DNA of 64,000 nucleotides from Codonopsis lanceolata (GCA_013146195.2 CM028381.1:96598380-96662379), one strand, 5' to 3'; positions 24,314 through 34,432 are shown, counted from the first letter of the stretch. The notes: a model not told the origin generated them from the letters alone. Made by a program: numbers and translations.

Positions 24314-25868
24314 GTATAGGTGTTGTTTTGATTCAAGAGCGGCAACCAGTAGCTTTTATGAATGAAATGTTAGGGGAAACAATGCAAAAGTGGACCACTT
24401 ACGAGATTGAATTCTACGTAGTGGTACAAGCTATTAAGCATTGGGAGAAGTATTTGTTTCAGTGAGAGTTTGTTCTCCGTACTGATCATGAGGCTTTAAA
24501 GTATATGAATGGGTAGAAGGCACTTAACCATATGTTTGCCTGTGGGTGGCTTATTTGCAGTAGTTTACTTTTGTTATTTAACATGAGTGGCCAGCACAAC
24601 AAGGTGGTGGATGTCCTGAGTCGTCAAGCAAGCATGTTAGTGGCTATGCAGAATGCTGTTTTGGGGTTCAACTGCTTGAAGGATTTGTATGCTGATGACG
24701 AAGATTTTAAGGGAGATTGAGCTAAGTGTAATAGCAGTGATCCCGTAGGGCCTTTTTCTGATTCAAGAAGAGTTTTTTTTTCTTTAAGGACCAAATGTGT
24801 ATTCCGAGGGGTTCGATGCGAGAGAGTTTGATTACAAAACTACATATGGGAGGTCAATATGGAAGAGATAAGACAGTTAAATATTGGTGGCACATAGATA
24901 TTATTGGTCGCAACTGAAGCGAGACACTTACAAGTACGTGCATAAGTGTATCGTATGTCAAACTAGTATAGGAAAATCGCAGAATACAAGGCTATACATG
25001 TTACTTCCAGTTCCCAAGGCCCCATGGGAGGACATTTCTATGGACTTTTTGTTGGGCTTGTCGCGTACACAAAGGTCCAATGAGTTTGTTTTGGTGGTTA
25101 TGAACCATTTTCCAAGATGGCAGACTTTATTCCAAGCCGAAAAACTTTGGATACTCTTCATATTGTTGCTTTGTTCTTTTAGGAGGTTGTTCGTTTACAT
25201 GGGTTTCCTAAATCCATCACTTTTTTGGTGTACTTTATGGCGTATGTTTCAAACTAGGTTGCAATTTAGCAGTTCATTCCACCCACAAACCGATGGTGAA
25301 ACTGAAGTGGTCAATCAGAATTAGGATCGATTGTCCGATATTTGTGTAGTGATCGACCAAAAGTAGTGGGATCAAGTGTTGGCTCGTTTGCTTTTAACAA
25401 CATGCATGCATGGTTAACATTACTACGAAGAAGACACTATTTATGATTATGTACCAGCATCCTCCTCTACACACCCTCGACTTGGTTCTATTGCCCAAGA
25501 TTCCTGGTTATAACATTTCTACAGAGCATATGGCACATAAGATTGAAGCCGTCCAAGCTGAAGTTGTGAACATTATAGAGGCCTCGAATGTTAAATATAA
25601 GGAAACTGCTCATAAACGGTGACGGTCGAAGGTTTTTGTTGAGGGAAATTTGGTGATGGTTCATTTGCACAAGGAATGTTTCCCAATGGGTACTTCTAGC
25701 AAGTTACACCCAAAGAAGATAGGTCCATACAAGTGTTTATAGAAAATCAATGACAATGCGTACGTTGTGGATCTACCGGATGGTTTTTCCTTTAATGTGG
25801 CTAACCTGGTTAAATTCATCCCTGATAATCCTCTTTATTCTGAGGACTGGAAAGTGAGTCCTTTTTAA
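24314..25868 (+). pseudogene. Ty3/gypsy RNase H and integrase, broken
   Basis: The RNase H remainder runs from 24319 (YEIEFYVVVQAIKHWEKYL, TDHEALKYMN, HNKVVDVLSRQ). The integrase zinc region is at 24830-24965 (HMGGQYGRDKT, CIVCQ) and the core at 25015-25320 (DISMDFLLGLSRTQRSNEF, then a decayed central part, FHPQTDGETEVVNQ). The C-terminal part reads LHPKKIGPYKC and INDNAYVVDLPDGF and ends at 25868. The C-terminal pattern is that of chromovirus-related gypsy elements; no chromodomain is clearly visible. Several stops. Confidence 0.8.
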
Positions 25869-25966
25869 GCGGAAGTGACTATATAGAACACGTGGTTGAT
25901 GTATTCCTAACCAAGATAGTGAGTTCGAAGAGTTTCGGGAAGGGATTGAAGTTTAGGGGTACAAAG

Positions 25967-26338
25967 TGATGAGTTCAAAATTGAGGGGTTGCAATGGAAA
26001 AAGTAAATGCGCCCACGTTCAAGCTAGAGAATGTGAACGGATACGTTAACAAGTTACAACAGTAATTGCCCAAAAATAAAAGCGCTCACATTTGCCTACT
26101 CCTATGCTTGTAGGTTCGGCTTGTTTGCTCCTGACCATTTTAGTTTTTTTTTTTTTTAACTTTTAGGGTTGTTATTATTTAGGGCATATAAATACCATCT
26201 TAAACATTTTATTATTGAGTTTTTATCAATAATATTATTCCTCTCTTCATATACTTTGTGTGTGGAACCATAAGCCATCAAATGTTTATTAGAATTTATC
26301 GTGGTAAGAGTTCCATTGTTGATTGTTCCATTGTGTCA
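25967..26338 (+). repeat. 3' LTR candidate of the chromovirus element
   Basis: A purine-rich stretch (ggaagggattgaagtttag) precedes a TGATGAGTTC start. The block contains a TATA-like catATAAATA at about 26184-26193 and ends TTGTGTCA. There is no second copy in the window, because the 5' end of the element is missing. Confidence 0.5.
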
Positions 26339-26894
26339 CCCACTCAACTCAAATAGGGACCATAGGGTAATGAATAATGATGATAACATGAATAGTTGAA
26401 AAGACAACCATGCCCTTTTCTTTCTCTTAGATAAATAATATGCACTATTTTGTAATTGAGCTAAAACTCCTCTCGGGCTCGGGTCAAACTTGTGCCTTTG
26501 AAAAAAATGAGGTTGTTGGAGTGAGCAATCCATTGAAGAAGACCGTTGATTACCCGGAAAAAAGGGTCAAAAATAAGAGTGGAAAAAAGGTTCAAAACTG
26601 AACGAGCGGGCTGAAAAACCTCGGGATCAAACGCGAATCCACTTCAAAACGCACGGGTCAGCAAAGGGGGGCAGGCCACGTGGCGCGTGCAAAAGCTGCT
26701 AGCACATTAATGAAATGTTAGTGCATTTGCTCCGATGCTCTCCATCTTCCATATCGTGCTCTAGTACCCTCCCTCTTTCAGAACATGTTGTCGAAGTCCC
26801 TAAATGTCAAGACTTTGCATTTTAGTTCTAAATCAACTTAAAACTTTGATGAACCCATTTAAAGGCAAAAGCGACACATTTATTCTAAGTAACA
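26339..26894. repeat. Left part of the fold-back-like locus
   Basis: No gene. 26500-26885 recurs as a diverged direct copy at about 29925-30245 (aaaaatgaggttgttgga, ccacgtggcg, ccctccctctttcagaac). The 26757-26825 part also recurs inverted at 31982-32040. The start of a GTGACAC-type array (aaaggcaaaagcgacacat) lies just before the TRIM insertion point. Confidence 0.65.
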
Positions 26895-27330
26895 TGACAC
26901 CGGAAATCGTAGTGGCATTCAAAGAGGTTCATGTATTGACCAAGACTCTTGAAGAATACAAAAGAAATACATTGAAGAATACAAAGAGGTAAAGATTATT
27001 AGAGTTCCCAAGAATAAGATACACTCATCTACAACTTATGATTTTGTATGTAATCTTATCTCCTATATAAGTCATGTAATGTGAGAATGAGAGAGAAAAA
27101 GATTATTTGAGTGTTTATTTATAAAACATGGATTGTAGCTTTGTGCTCTCCTAAATTAGTTTTGTATTCTTAGGTGGATTCCTTAGAGTGGTGAACTAGC
27201 CTTCAACTCAATATCTCTTCGGTGGATTCCATTGGGTGACGAGTTTCCTAGTCCTGTATCCTTGGGTGGATTCCTTAGGTGGTGGACATTTCCCTATCCA
27301 TTTCCATTGTATCCGATTTTTCCGGTGTCA
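26895..27330 (+). repeat. TRIM LTR 1
   Basis: Begins TGACACCGGAAATC and ends TTTCCGGTGTCA. The short inverted ends TGACACCGG/CCGGTGTCA are characteristic. TATA-like tATATAAG at about 27065-27072. Confidence 0.95.
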
Positions 27331-27333
27331 AAT

Positions 27334-27346
27334 TGGTATCAGAGCC
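27334..27346 (+). promoter_or_regulatory. TRIM primer-binding site 1
   Basis: TGGTATCAGAGCC, initiator tRNA-Met type, 3 bases after LTR 1. Confidence 0.93.
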
Positions 27347-27462
27347 GAAACCTGGCTTTTTGTTTCGATTAAAGGTATTAATTTATCATTTTTTACTCCA
27401 TTTCTCTTTCCATATTAAGTATCTATATCCTTCTTCGTTTATTCAAAAAAAAAAAAGATTGA

Positions 27463-28029
27463 TTCACATGGCCCTTCATCGAAACTGTAACTTCACATCT
27501 TGTTGATTGGTCAAAACCACCCATCTTTGATAAATGTTTGGATCATTGTAAAGTTTGTGGATCAAATGCATCGAAAGTAGTTGGTGTTATACGGAAGAAC
27601 TCCATTTCAAATGTTTGTCCATCAATTCAACAAAGTGATTCAAAGTGTTTTCTTGAAGATTTCAAAACTATTTATTTTTTCGAGGATCCATTTGATATGA
27701 ACAATTCAAGCTCTACTCTTTCTTGGATCATTCAAAAGTTAATCATTGAAAATTTTGTATCGACTCGATGGACCGATTGGATGGACATTGTAACAAATGC
27801 TATCAAGTTCAAAGCTTGCCGAACAGTTGAAGGTAAAATTCAAGTGTTAGCAATTCACCTCGTGGGAGCAACAAATGATCTTGATGCAATACTCAAAATT
27901 CAAGGACGAATTTTCTTCAAGTGGGGGAGTATGACACCGGAAATCGTAGTGTCATTCAAAGAGGTTCATGTATTGACCAAGACTCTTGAAGAATACAAAA
28001 GAAATACATTGAAGAATACAAAGAGATAA
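27463..28029 (+). other. Open frame in TRIM internal segment 1, possible captured host fragment
   Basis: A 188-codon open frame starts after a stop at 27460 without an ATG near its beginning, and runs into LTR 2. It contains DHCKVCGSNASK (a lone CxxC) and TRWTDWMDIVTNAIKFK. I do not recognise a family. Compared with the copy at 28501 I count 8 amino-acid-changing and about 2 silent differences within the internal part. That ratio shows no sign of purifying selection. Best read as transduced or filler sequence, not a working gene. Confidence 0.5.
27919..27931 (+). promoter_or_regulatory. TRIM polypurine tract 1
   Basis: aagtgggggagta directly before LTR 2, as expected for plus-strand priming. 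Confidence 0.85.
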
Positions 28030-28368
28030 AGATTATTAGAGTTCCCAAGAATAAGATACACGCATCTACAACTTATGATTTTGTATGTAATCTTATCTCC
28101 TATATAAGTCATGTAATGTGAGAATGAGAGAGAAAAAGATTATTTGAGTGTTTATTTATAAAACATGGATTGTAGCTTTGTGCTCTCCTAAATTAGTTTT
28201 GTATCTCTTAGGTGGATTCCTTAGAGTGGTGAACTAGCCTTCAACTCAATATCTCTTCGGTGGATTCCATTGGATGACGAGTTTCCTAGTCCTGTATCCT
28301 TGGGTGAATTCCTTAGGTGGTGGACATTTCCCTATCAATTTCCATTGTTTCCGATTTTTCCGGTGTCA
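27932..28368 (+). repeat. TRIM LTR 2 (shared middle LTR)
   Basis: 437 bp with the same TGACACCGG...CCGGTGTCA ends. It serves as the 3' LTR of unit 1 and the 5' LTR of unit 2. It is not flanked by its own target duplication, which shows that the array is one insertion. TATATAAG at 28101-28108. Confidence 0.95.
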
Positions 28369-28371
28369 AAT

Positions 28372-28384
28372 TGGTATCAGAGCC
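28372..28384 (+). promoter_or_regulatory. TRIM primer-binding site 2
   Basis: TGGTATCAGAGCC, 3 bases after LTR 2, identical to site 1. Confidence 0.93.
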
Positions 28385-28500
28385 GAAACCTGGCTTTTTG
28401 TTTCGATTAAAGGTATCAATTTATCGTTTTTTTACTCCATTTCTCTTTCCATATTAAGTATCTATATCCTTCTTCGTTTATTCAAAAAAAAAAAGATTGA

Positions 28501-29067
28501 TTCACATGGCCCTTCATCGAAACTGTAACTTCACATCTTGTTGATTGGTCAAAACCACCCATCTTTGATAAATGTTTGGATCATTGTGAAGTTTGTGGAT
28601 CAAATGCATCGAAATTAGTTGGTGTTATACGGAAGAACTCCATTTCAAATGTTTGTCCATCAATTCAACAAAGTGATTCAAAGTGTTTACTTGAAGATTT
28701 CAAAACTATTTACTTTTTCGAGGATCCATTTGATATCAACAATTCAAGCTCTACTCTTTCTTGGTTCATTCAAAAGTTAATCATTGAAAATTTTGTATCG
28801 ACTCGATGGACCGATTGGATGGATATTGTAACAAATGCTATCAAGTTCAAAGTTTGCCGAACAGTTGAAAGTAAAATTCAAGTGTTAGCAATTCACCTCG
28901 TGGGAGCAACAAATGATCTTGATGCAATACTCAAAATTCGAGGACGAATTTTCTTCAAGTGGGGGAGTATGACACCGGAAATCGTAGTGTCATTCAAAGA
29001 GGTTCATGTATTGACCAAGACTCCTGAAGAATACAAAAGAAATACATTGAAGAATACAAAGAGATAA
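28501..29067 (+). other. Open frame in TRIM internal segment 2
   Basis: Second copy of the 188-codon frame, same length and no indel. The in-frame Met of copy 1 (FDMNNSSS) is Ile here (FDINNSSS), so no start codon is conserved. It runs into LTR 3. Confidence 0.5.
28957..28969 (+). promoter_or_regulatory. TRIM polypurine tract 2
   Basis: aagtgggggagta immediately before LTR 3. Confidence 0.85.
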
Positions 29068-29406
29068 AGATTATTAGAGTTCCCAAGAATAAGATACACT
29101 CATCTACAACTTATGATTTTGTATGTAATCTTATCTCCTATATAAGTCATGTAATGTGAGAATGAGAGAGAAAAAGATTATTTGAGTGTTTATTTATAAA
29201 ACATAGATTGTAGCTTTGTGCTCTCCTAAATTAGTTTTGTATCTCTTAGGTGGATTCCTTAGAGTGGTGAACTAGCCTTCAACTCAATATCTCTTCGGTG
29301 GATTCCATTGGGTGACGAGTTTCCTAGTCCTGTATCCTTGGGTGGATTCCTTAGGTGGTGGACATTTTCCTATCAATTTCCATTGTTTCCGATTTTTCCG
29401 GTGTCA
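28970..29406 (+). repeat. TRIM LTR 3
   Basis: 437 bp, same ends, followed by the right TAACA duplication. TATATAAG at about 29139-29146. Confidence 0.95.
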
Positions 29407-29411
29407 TAACA

Positions 29412-30700
29412 TATGTAAAAGCAAAAAACACAATTTCATACATAAATGAGTTACACTTGATAGACTAAAAGTGACACATTTAAAGGTATAGGAGACACAT
29501 TTAACGACAAAAGTGGGACACTTGCATGCATAATAACTTAGACATTGAGAGACTAAAAATGACACATTTAAAGGAAACAGTGACACATTTAAGGGCGAAA
29601 AAGGCACATTTTCATACATTATGACTTACATATTGATAGATTAAATGTGCACATTTAAAGAAAAAATTAACACATTTAAAGGTAAAAGTGAAACATTCAA
29701 AGACAAAAGTGACACATTCAAGACAAAAAACTTAACAGTTTTCATATATAAAATTTGAGGGTTGGCTCTATAATTTCTAAAAGTTGAGGGGTTGCACTAT
29801 AATTTTTTAATCTTTGACCTATTTAACGTGGATAGCTTCATCTTACGGATTAAGATCTGTAAGACAGCCGTACATGATATCTACTCAAACTTGTGTTAGA
29901 CCTTATGGGAGCCCGAAAAAAGAGAAAAATGAGGTTGTTGGAACGGGCAACCTATAAAAAAAGACTGTGATTTACCCAGCAAAAAAACGGGTCTAAAAGA
30001 AAGAAGAAATTAAGTTGAAAAGTGGGCAAAGGGGATGAAACTCGCCGGTCGACCCGACTTTGTTCAAAAACACACGGTCGTCACAAAGTGGAGGCGGGCC
30101 ACGTGGCGTGCTAAGGAGTCGACAACGCATTAATGAACATGTGTCTTTAATTACTCCAATACCCTCCATCTTTCAGAACTTGGGTGCCGAAATCCTTAAG
30201 TTCTCATTTTAGTCTTAAATCAACTTAAAACATTAATCAACTTTATTTTTACTACAAAGTGATACTTTGTAATCAAAAGCGACACTTCAAAAAAAGGAAT
30301 AATTTTTATCGACTAAAAATGACATATTTAAAGGCAAACATGACATATTTAAAGGAAAAAGTGACACACTTTCATATTTTATGATTTATACATTGAGAGA
30401 TTAAATGTGACACATGTAAAGACAAAAGTAACGTATTTTAAGGAAAAAGCGACACTCTCTTACATAATGACTTACATATTGAGGGACTAAAAGTGACATA
30501 TTTGAAGACAAATATGCATTCAGACATAAGGACTTCAACGTTGTGGGACTAAAAATAACACATTTATAAAAACGTGACACACTTTCATACATAATAACTT
30601 ACACATTAAGGGACTCAAAGTATCATATTTGAAGGCAAAAGTGATATTTAAAGGCAAAAATGACACATTCAAAGGAAAAAAGTGACAATTTTTATTTATA
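29412..30700. repeat. AAAGTGACAC-type degenerate array, direct orientation
   Basis: Motifs such as aaaagtgacacatttaaagg recur every 20-40 bases at 29440-29740 and again at 30260-30690. Between them (29925-30245) lies a diverged copy of the 26500-26885 unit. No gene. The array continues left past the TRIM insertion point. Confidence 0.8.
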
Positions 30701-31190
30701 AAATTTAAGGGGTGGCGCTATAATTTTCAAAAGTGGAGGGGTGACGTTGCAATTTTTGAATCTTTGACTCGTTTAATATGGATAACTCCGTCTTACAAAT
30801 TAATATATGTTAGAATGTTTTACTAGAGACCTACTCGAGATGATAAAAACTTGTGTAAGACGCTCTTATGGATTTTAATCTGGAAGATGGACCTATCCAT
30901 TGAAATGAGTCAAAATTCACAAAATGTAGCATAAAATCTAAGGGGTGGCACTCTAATTTTCAAAAGTGGAGGGGTGACGCTGCAATTTCTGAATCTTTGA
31001 TTCATTTAACATGGATAGCTGTGTCTTACAAATTATGATCCGTGAGACCTACCGGAGATGACAAAAACTTGTGCAATACGATTTTACAGATCATAATCTG
31101 CAAAATGGACTTATCCATGTTAAATGAGTTAGAATTCACAAAATGCCTTCCCACCTCTCATATTTTAGAAAATACAGTGCCACCCGTCTT
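30700..31190. repeat. Diverged tandem repeat with internal inverted repeat
   Basis: Blocks beginning aaaagtggaggggtgacg at about 30730 and 30962 are about 232 bp apart and similar throughout. A partial copy lies at 29780. Inside the second block, catttaacatggatag near 31005 recurs inverted near 31110-31125, so the unit can fold back. Confidence 0.7.
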
Positions 31191-31302
31191 GTTTATAAAT
31201 GAATAGTGTCACTTTTTAGCATAAAATATGTCACATTTAACCCTAGAATTCTCACTTTACATTTTTCATGAAAAATTATCAATTTTTCCTTCAAAAAATG
31301 TT

Positions 31303-31560
31303 ACTCCCTCTGTCATCAAATTATTGTCTACTTTGACCTAGCACACCATTTAAGAAAAAGTAATTGATTATAATATAAATATTGGTGAAATATGTGGTTT
31401 CCTTTAATGCCCTTGAGTATGTGGCCATAATTAAAGTAAGTAGAAAACGTAAGGGTAAAGTGTTAAATGTGTTTTCATAAAAGGGGAAAGTTTTGAAAGA
31501 AGACAATTATTTTAAAACATACGAAAAAGAAAAGAAAGACGATAATTTAAAAAGAGAGAG
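31303..31560 (+). mobile_element. Stowaway-like MITE, left end intact
   Basis: Starts TACTCCCTCTGTC, the common plant Stowaway terminus, followed by a body with tctactttgacctagcac and ggtttcctttaatgccc. The right terminus (expected gacggagggagta) is degraded into purine-rich sequence. A diverged inverted copy is at 55322-55545. Confidence 0.65.
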
Positions 31561-31569
31561 AGTTTTTTT

Positions 31570-31970
31570 TTTCTTAAATGTGTCACTTGTGGCCTTAAAC
31601 ATGTCACTTTTTATATTAAAAGTGTCACTTTGTTTTATAAATTAAAAACATTACTTTTGATATTAAAAGTGTCACTTTTTTACATTAAATGCGTCACTAT
31701 GGACCTAGAAGTGTCACTTTGCATTATAAATGAAAATTGTCAACGTTGGCATTAAAAGTGCCAATTTTTAGTATTAAAAGTGTCACTTTTTGGTTCTAAA
31801 AGTGTAAGTTTTTGTCATAAAAGTGTCATTTTACATTTTTTTTAACAAAAAAAAAATCTTTTGTTAAAGTATCACTTTTGATTTTAAAAATTGTACTTTT
31901 GTCTTTAAGTGTGCTACCTTTGACCAAAAAGCGTCACTTTACATTAAAAATTAAGTTAATCATTTAGGAA
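31570..31970. repeat. GTGTCACTTTT-type degenerate array, inverted relative to 29412-30700
   Basis: Motifs such as ttaaaagtgtcacttttt recur every 20-35 bases. They are the reverse complement of the left arrays. A short stretch at 31195-31250 is of the same type. Confidence 0.8.
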
Positions 31971-31981
31971 AAAAATGCAAT

Positions 31982-32040
31982 GTCTTGACACTTAAGGACT
32001 TCGACAGCCATGTTCTCAAAGATGGAGGGTACTGGAGAAC
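31982..32040. repeat. Inverted copy of the 26757-26825 segment
   Basis: The reverse complement reads gtaccctccatctttgagaa then tgtcgaagtcc, matching the left segment in the same order. It abuts the CACTA terminus at 32041. Confidence 0.75.
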
Positions 32041-32057
32041 CACTACTAGAAAAATGA

Positions 32058-32670
32058 CCTTTAGTGACGGAATTTTCCGTCGTTAAAGGCAAAATTCCGT
32101 CGCTAAAGGCCCCCAGCGATGGAATTTTTCCATCGCCATTCCGTCGCTGATGCCGACGGACCGATTTCCGTCGCTAAAGGCAGCCTTTAGCGACGGAAAT
32201 TTCCGTCGATAAAGGTTGATTTTGAATTTTCCGTCATCGAATTCAACCTTTAGCGATCGAAATTTCCGTCGCTAAAGGCTTTTAAAAATTAATTAAAATT
32301 TAATTTCAGCGACGGAAAATTCCGTCGCTAAAGGCTTTTAAAAATTAATTAAAATTGAATTTCAGCGACGGAAAATTCCGTCGCTAAAGGCTTTAAAAAA
32401 ATAATTTAATTTGAATTTCAACGATGGAAAATTCCGTCGCTAAAGGCTTTTATAAATTAATTAAAATTGAATTTCAAAGACGGAAAATTCCGTCGCTAAA
32501 GGCTTTAAAAAAATAATTTAATTTGAATTTCAGCGACGGAAATTTCCGTCGCTAAAGGCTTTTAAAAAATAATTTAATTTGAATTTCAGTGACGGAAATT
32601 CCGTCGCTAGAGGATTTTAAAAAATAATTTAATTTGAATTTCACCGACGGAAATTCCGTCGCTAAAAGGC
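32058..32670. repeat. CACTA subterminal array of palindromic units
   Basis: GCGACGGAAAATTCCGTCGC-type imperfect palindromes recur about every 55 bp between 32290 and 32670 and more densely at 32060-32280. They are separated by aaaattaattaaaattgaat-type spacers, with about eight regular units. In CACTA elements subterminal repeats bind the element's accessory protein. Confidence 0.85.
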
Positions 32671-32898
32671 GGAAAAAAATTTAAAAAAAATACACAAAAA
32701 TATTATCATTATAATTTTTTGTACCCGATAATATAACAATTAATACAAAACTAAAAATACAAAATAAAAAATTATATAAAACTCTAAATGTTATTACATC
32801 GAACTCTAAATGTTATTACATTGAAGTACCAAATATATATACATACAAAATCAAACAATATCAAATATCAATGTTTCAACTTCAAGAAGTACCAATAA

Positions 32899-33150
32899 TC
32901 AAAGTGGGGGAGGGGGAGGCTGATCTTGGAAGAGATTTTTGGGATGAAAAGGGGACCCAATACTGCTACAAGGAGTACTGTTCGAAGACCCATGCATCTG
33001 GTGTGCCATGCTTTGCATCGCCGCCATCATTTCTGCAAATCGTTGCTCTGTTTGCTCTCGATATTCCGCAAACAAACGTTGCTGCTCAGCCAAGCGTGCT
33101 TCCAAAGTCTCTATCCTCGAAATCTGCTGAGCATCGGGCCTTCTATTCAT
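32899..33150 (-). CDS. C-terminal exon of CACTA-associated protein (Transposase_24-like)
   Basis: An 83-codon frame with a clear coiled coil: ISRIETLEARLAEQQRLF and EYREQTEQRFAEMMAAMQSM, then a Ser/Pro tail ending QPPPPPL. This is the usual C-terminus of the second protein of plant En/Spm elements (Pfam Transposase_24). The position just inside the subterminal repeats, on the strand pointing outward, agrees. Upstream exons are not recognisable, so this is a remnant. The ATG at 33150 may not be the true exon start. Confidence 0.6.
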   Translation of the reverse strand: MNRRPDAQQISRIETLEARLAEQQRLFAEYREQTEQRFAEMMAAMQSMAHQMHGSSNSTPCSSIGSPFHPKNLFQDQPPPPPL

Positions 33151-33180
33151 CTTATACTATGAAACCTGCATAGTTCCAAT

Positions 33181-33848
33181 GAAATAACCAAATGCTACCT
33201 CTGTCATTAAGAATACAAAAAAAAAAACTTGAAATGAATGGCAAACAATTTGAAGAAGTTTACAACCAAACAAATGTGCAACCTTTCTACACAAAAGGTT
33301 TCTTTTTTACGTACAAGTATCATGAAAGAAGCAATAACTTTATTAATAATATGAAGAAGCTACCAAAAATCCAACATTGCTACTAATGTAAAAATCAAAT
33401 ATAATACACCAATATAAACAAAAAAAAACTAAATAACTCATAGATACACTTTAGAGGGCCTTCAAGTAAAGCTACACCCTTTATGAAACCAGGGAATCTC
33501 CAACCAAGTGAGCATGACCTTACAACAAATCATCACCAACAAAATAGTCTGAACACAAATGACTATTAGTGCAAGAGAACAACCAAAAAAAGGTTATCTT
33601 CGATAACTTGCCTCATTGATTGACTATTAGTACAAATGCCTGGCAGTAGGGTCCATTCATTGATGAACCCAATAACTAACATCACAAGAGGAACATGATG
33701 CAAGAACCAATCCAGCGGATCATATTCACTTCAAGTTCTAGTTACTTATAATAGTTAGATAGGCTCTACCCCACCTTTAAATGTACATTTGACTCCATCC
33801 AACTCAGTTGAACCATCAAGTGAGAGAGGAACAAATCTTGTTTCTTAA
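33181..33848. other. No recognised gene (possible CACTA interior)
   Basis: AT-rich sequence with only short frames and no motif that I can assign. Confidence 0.5.
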
Positions 33849-34432
33849 GGTTAGGGTTTAGGGTTTAGGTGTAAGAGTTAGGTTGAGGGTTTAGGGTTTA
33901 GGTTTCGAGGGTGGGGTAGGGGTAGGGTGGGGGTGGGGTTAGCTTTATGTTTTAGTGTTATGGTTTAGGTTTAGGGTTCAGGGTAGGGTTTAGGGTTTAG
34001 GTGTAAGAGTTAGGTTGAGGGTTGAGGGTTTAGGTTTTGGGTGGGGGTGGGGGTGGCGTTGGGGGTGGGGTTGGGGTTGGGGTGGGGTGGGGGTGGGGGT
34101 GGGGTTGGGGTTGGGGTTATGTTTTAGTGTTATGGTTTAGGTTTAGGGTTAGTGTTATGGGTTAGGTTTTGGGTTTAGGTTTAAGGGTTAGGTTTTGGGT
34201 TGGGGTAGGGGGGGGTGGGGTGGGGTGGGGTTGGGGTTGGGGTTATGTTTTAGTGTTATGGTTTAAGGGTAGGGTTTAGGGTTAGGTTTTGGGGTTAGGG
34301 TTTAGGTTTTGGGTTTAGGGTTTGGGGGTTAGGTTTTGGGTTGGGGTTGGGGGTGGGGTTATGTTTTAGTGTTATGGTTTAGGTTTAGGGTTAAGGGTTA
34401 GGGTTTATGTGTAAGAGTTAGGTTTAGGGTTT
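33849..34432. repeat. Degenerate telomere-like, G-rich array
   Basis: About 580 bp of TTTAGGG-like heptamers mixed with GGGGTGGGG and GGTTGGGG runs, all with G on the + strand. A longer unit containing ttatgttttagtgttatggt recurs at about 33948, 34120, 34243 and 34360. Flanking DNA on both sides is ordinary, so this is interstitial, not a chromosome end. Confidence 0.85.

Larger units (their letters stand above)
19664..26338 (+). mobile_element. Chromovirus-type Ty3/gypsy element, 5'-truncated and interrupted
   Basis: The + strand order is gag (19664-19755 plus 20788-21174), protease (about 21350), RT (21861-22860), RNase H (24314-24720), integrase (24780-25868) and a 3' LTR candidate (25967-26338). 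An hAT element (19756-20779) splits gag and a solo LTR (22874-24313) splits RNase H. The 5' end is lost at the copia LTR. Stops and frameshifts occur throughout. Confidence 0.8.
26895..29406 (+). mobile_element. Tandem TRIM: LTR-internal-LTR-internal-LTR miniature retrotransposon
   Basis: Three near-identical LTRs of 436-437 bp (26895-27330, 27932-28368, 28970-29406) alternate with two 601-bp internal segments. The whole 2512-bp array is flanked by one 5-bp duplication, TAACA (26890-26894 and 29407-29411). Each internal segment starts with a PBS and ends with the purine tract aagtgggggagta. No gag or pol is encoded, so it depends on another element. The structure is expected from unequal recombination between LTRs of two copies, or from template switching. 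The near identity of all three LTRs indicates a young insertion. Confidence 0.95.
32041..33180 (-). mobile_element. CACTA (En/Spm-like) transposon end, copy 1
   Basis: Begins CACTACTAGAAAAATGACC, the standard CACTA terminus. A palindromic subterminal array follows, then the last exon of a transposon protein on the minus strand. This is therefore the 3' end of the element. The opposite terminus (TTTTCTAGTAGTG) was not found to the right, so the extent is unknown; 33180 is only the limit of what I can assign. Confidence 0.8.

Noticed and set aside
32290..32670. CRISPR-like regular repeats
   Set aside because: Spacers are also repeated and AT-rich; the array is the subterminal region of a CACTA element.
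33849..34432. True chromosome end
   Set aside because: Repeats are degenerate, short and flanked by ordinary sequence on both sides.
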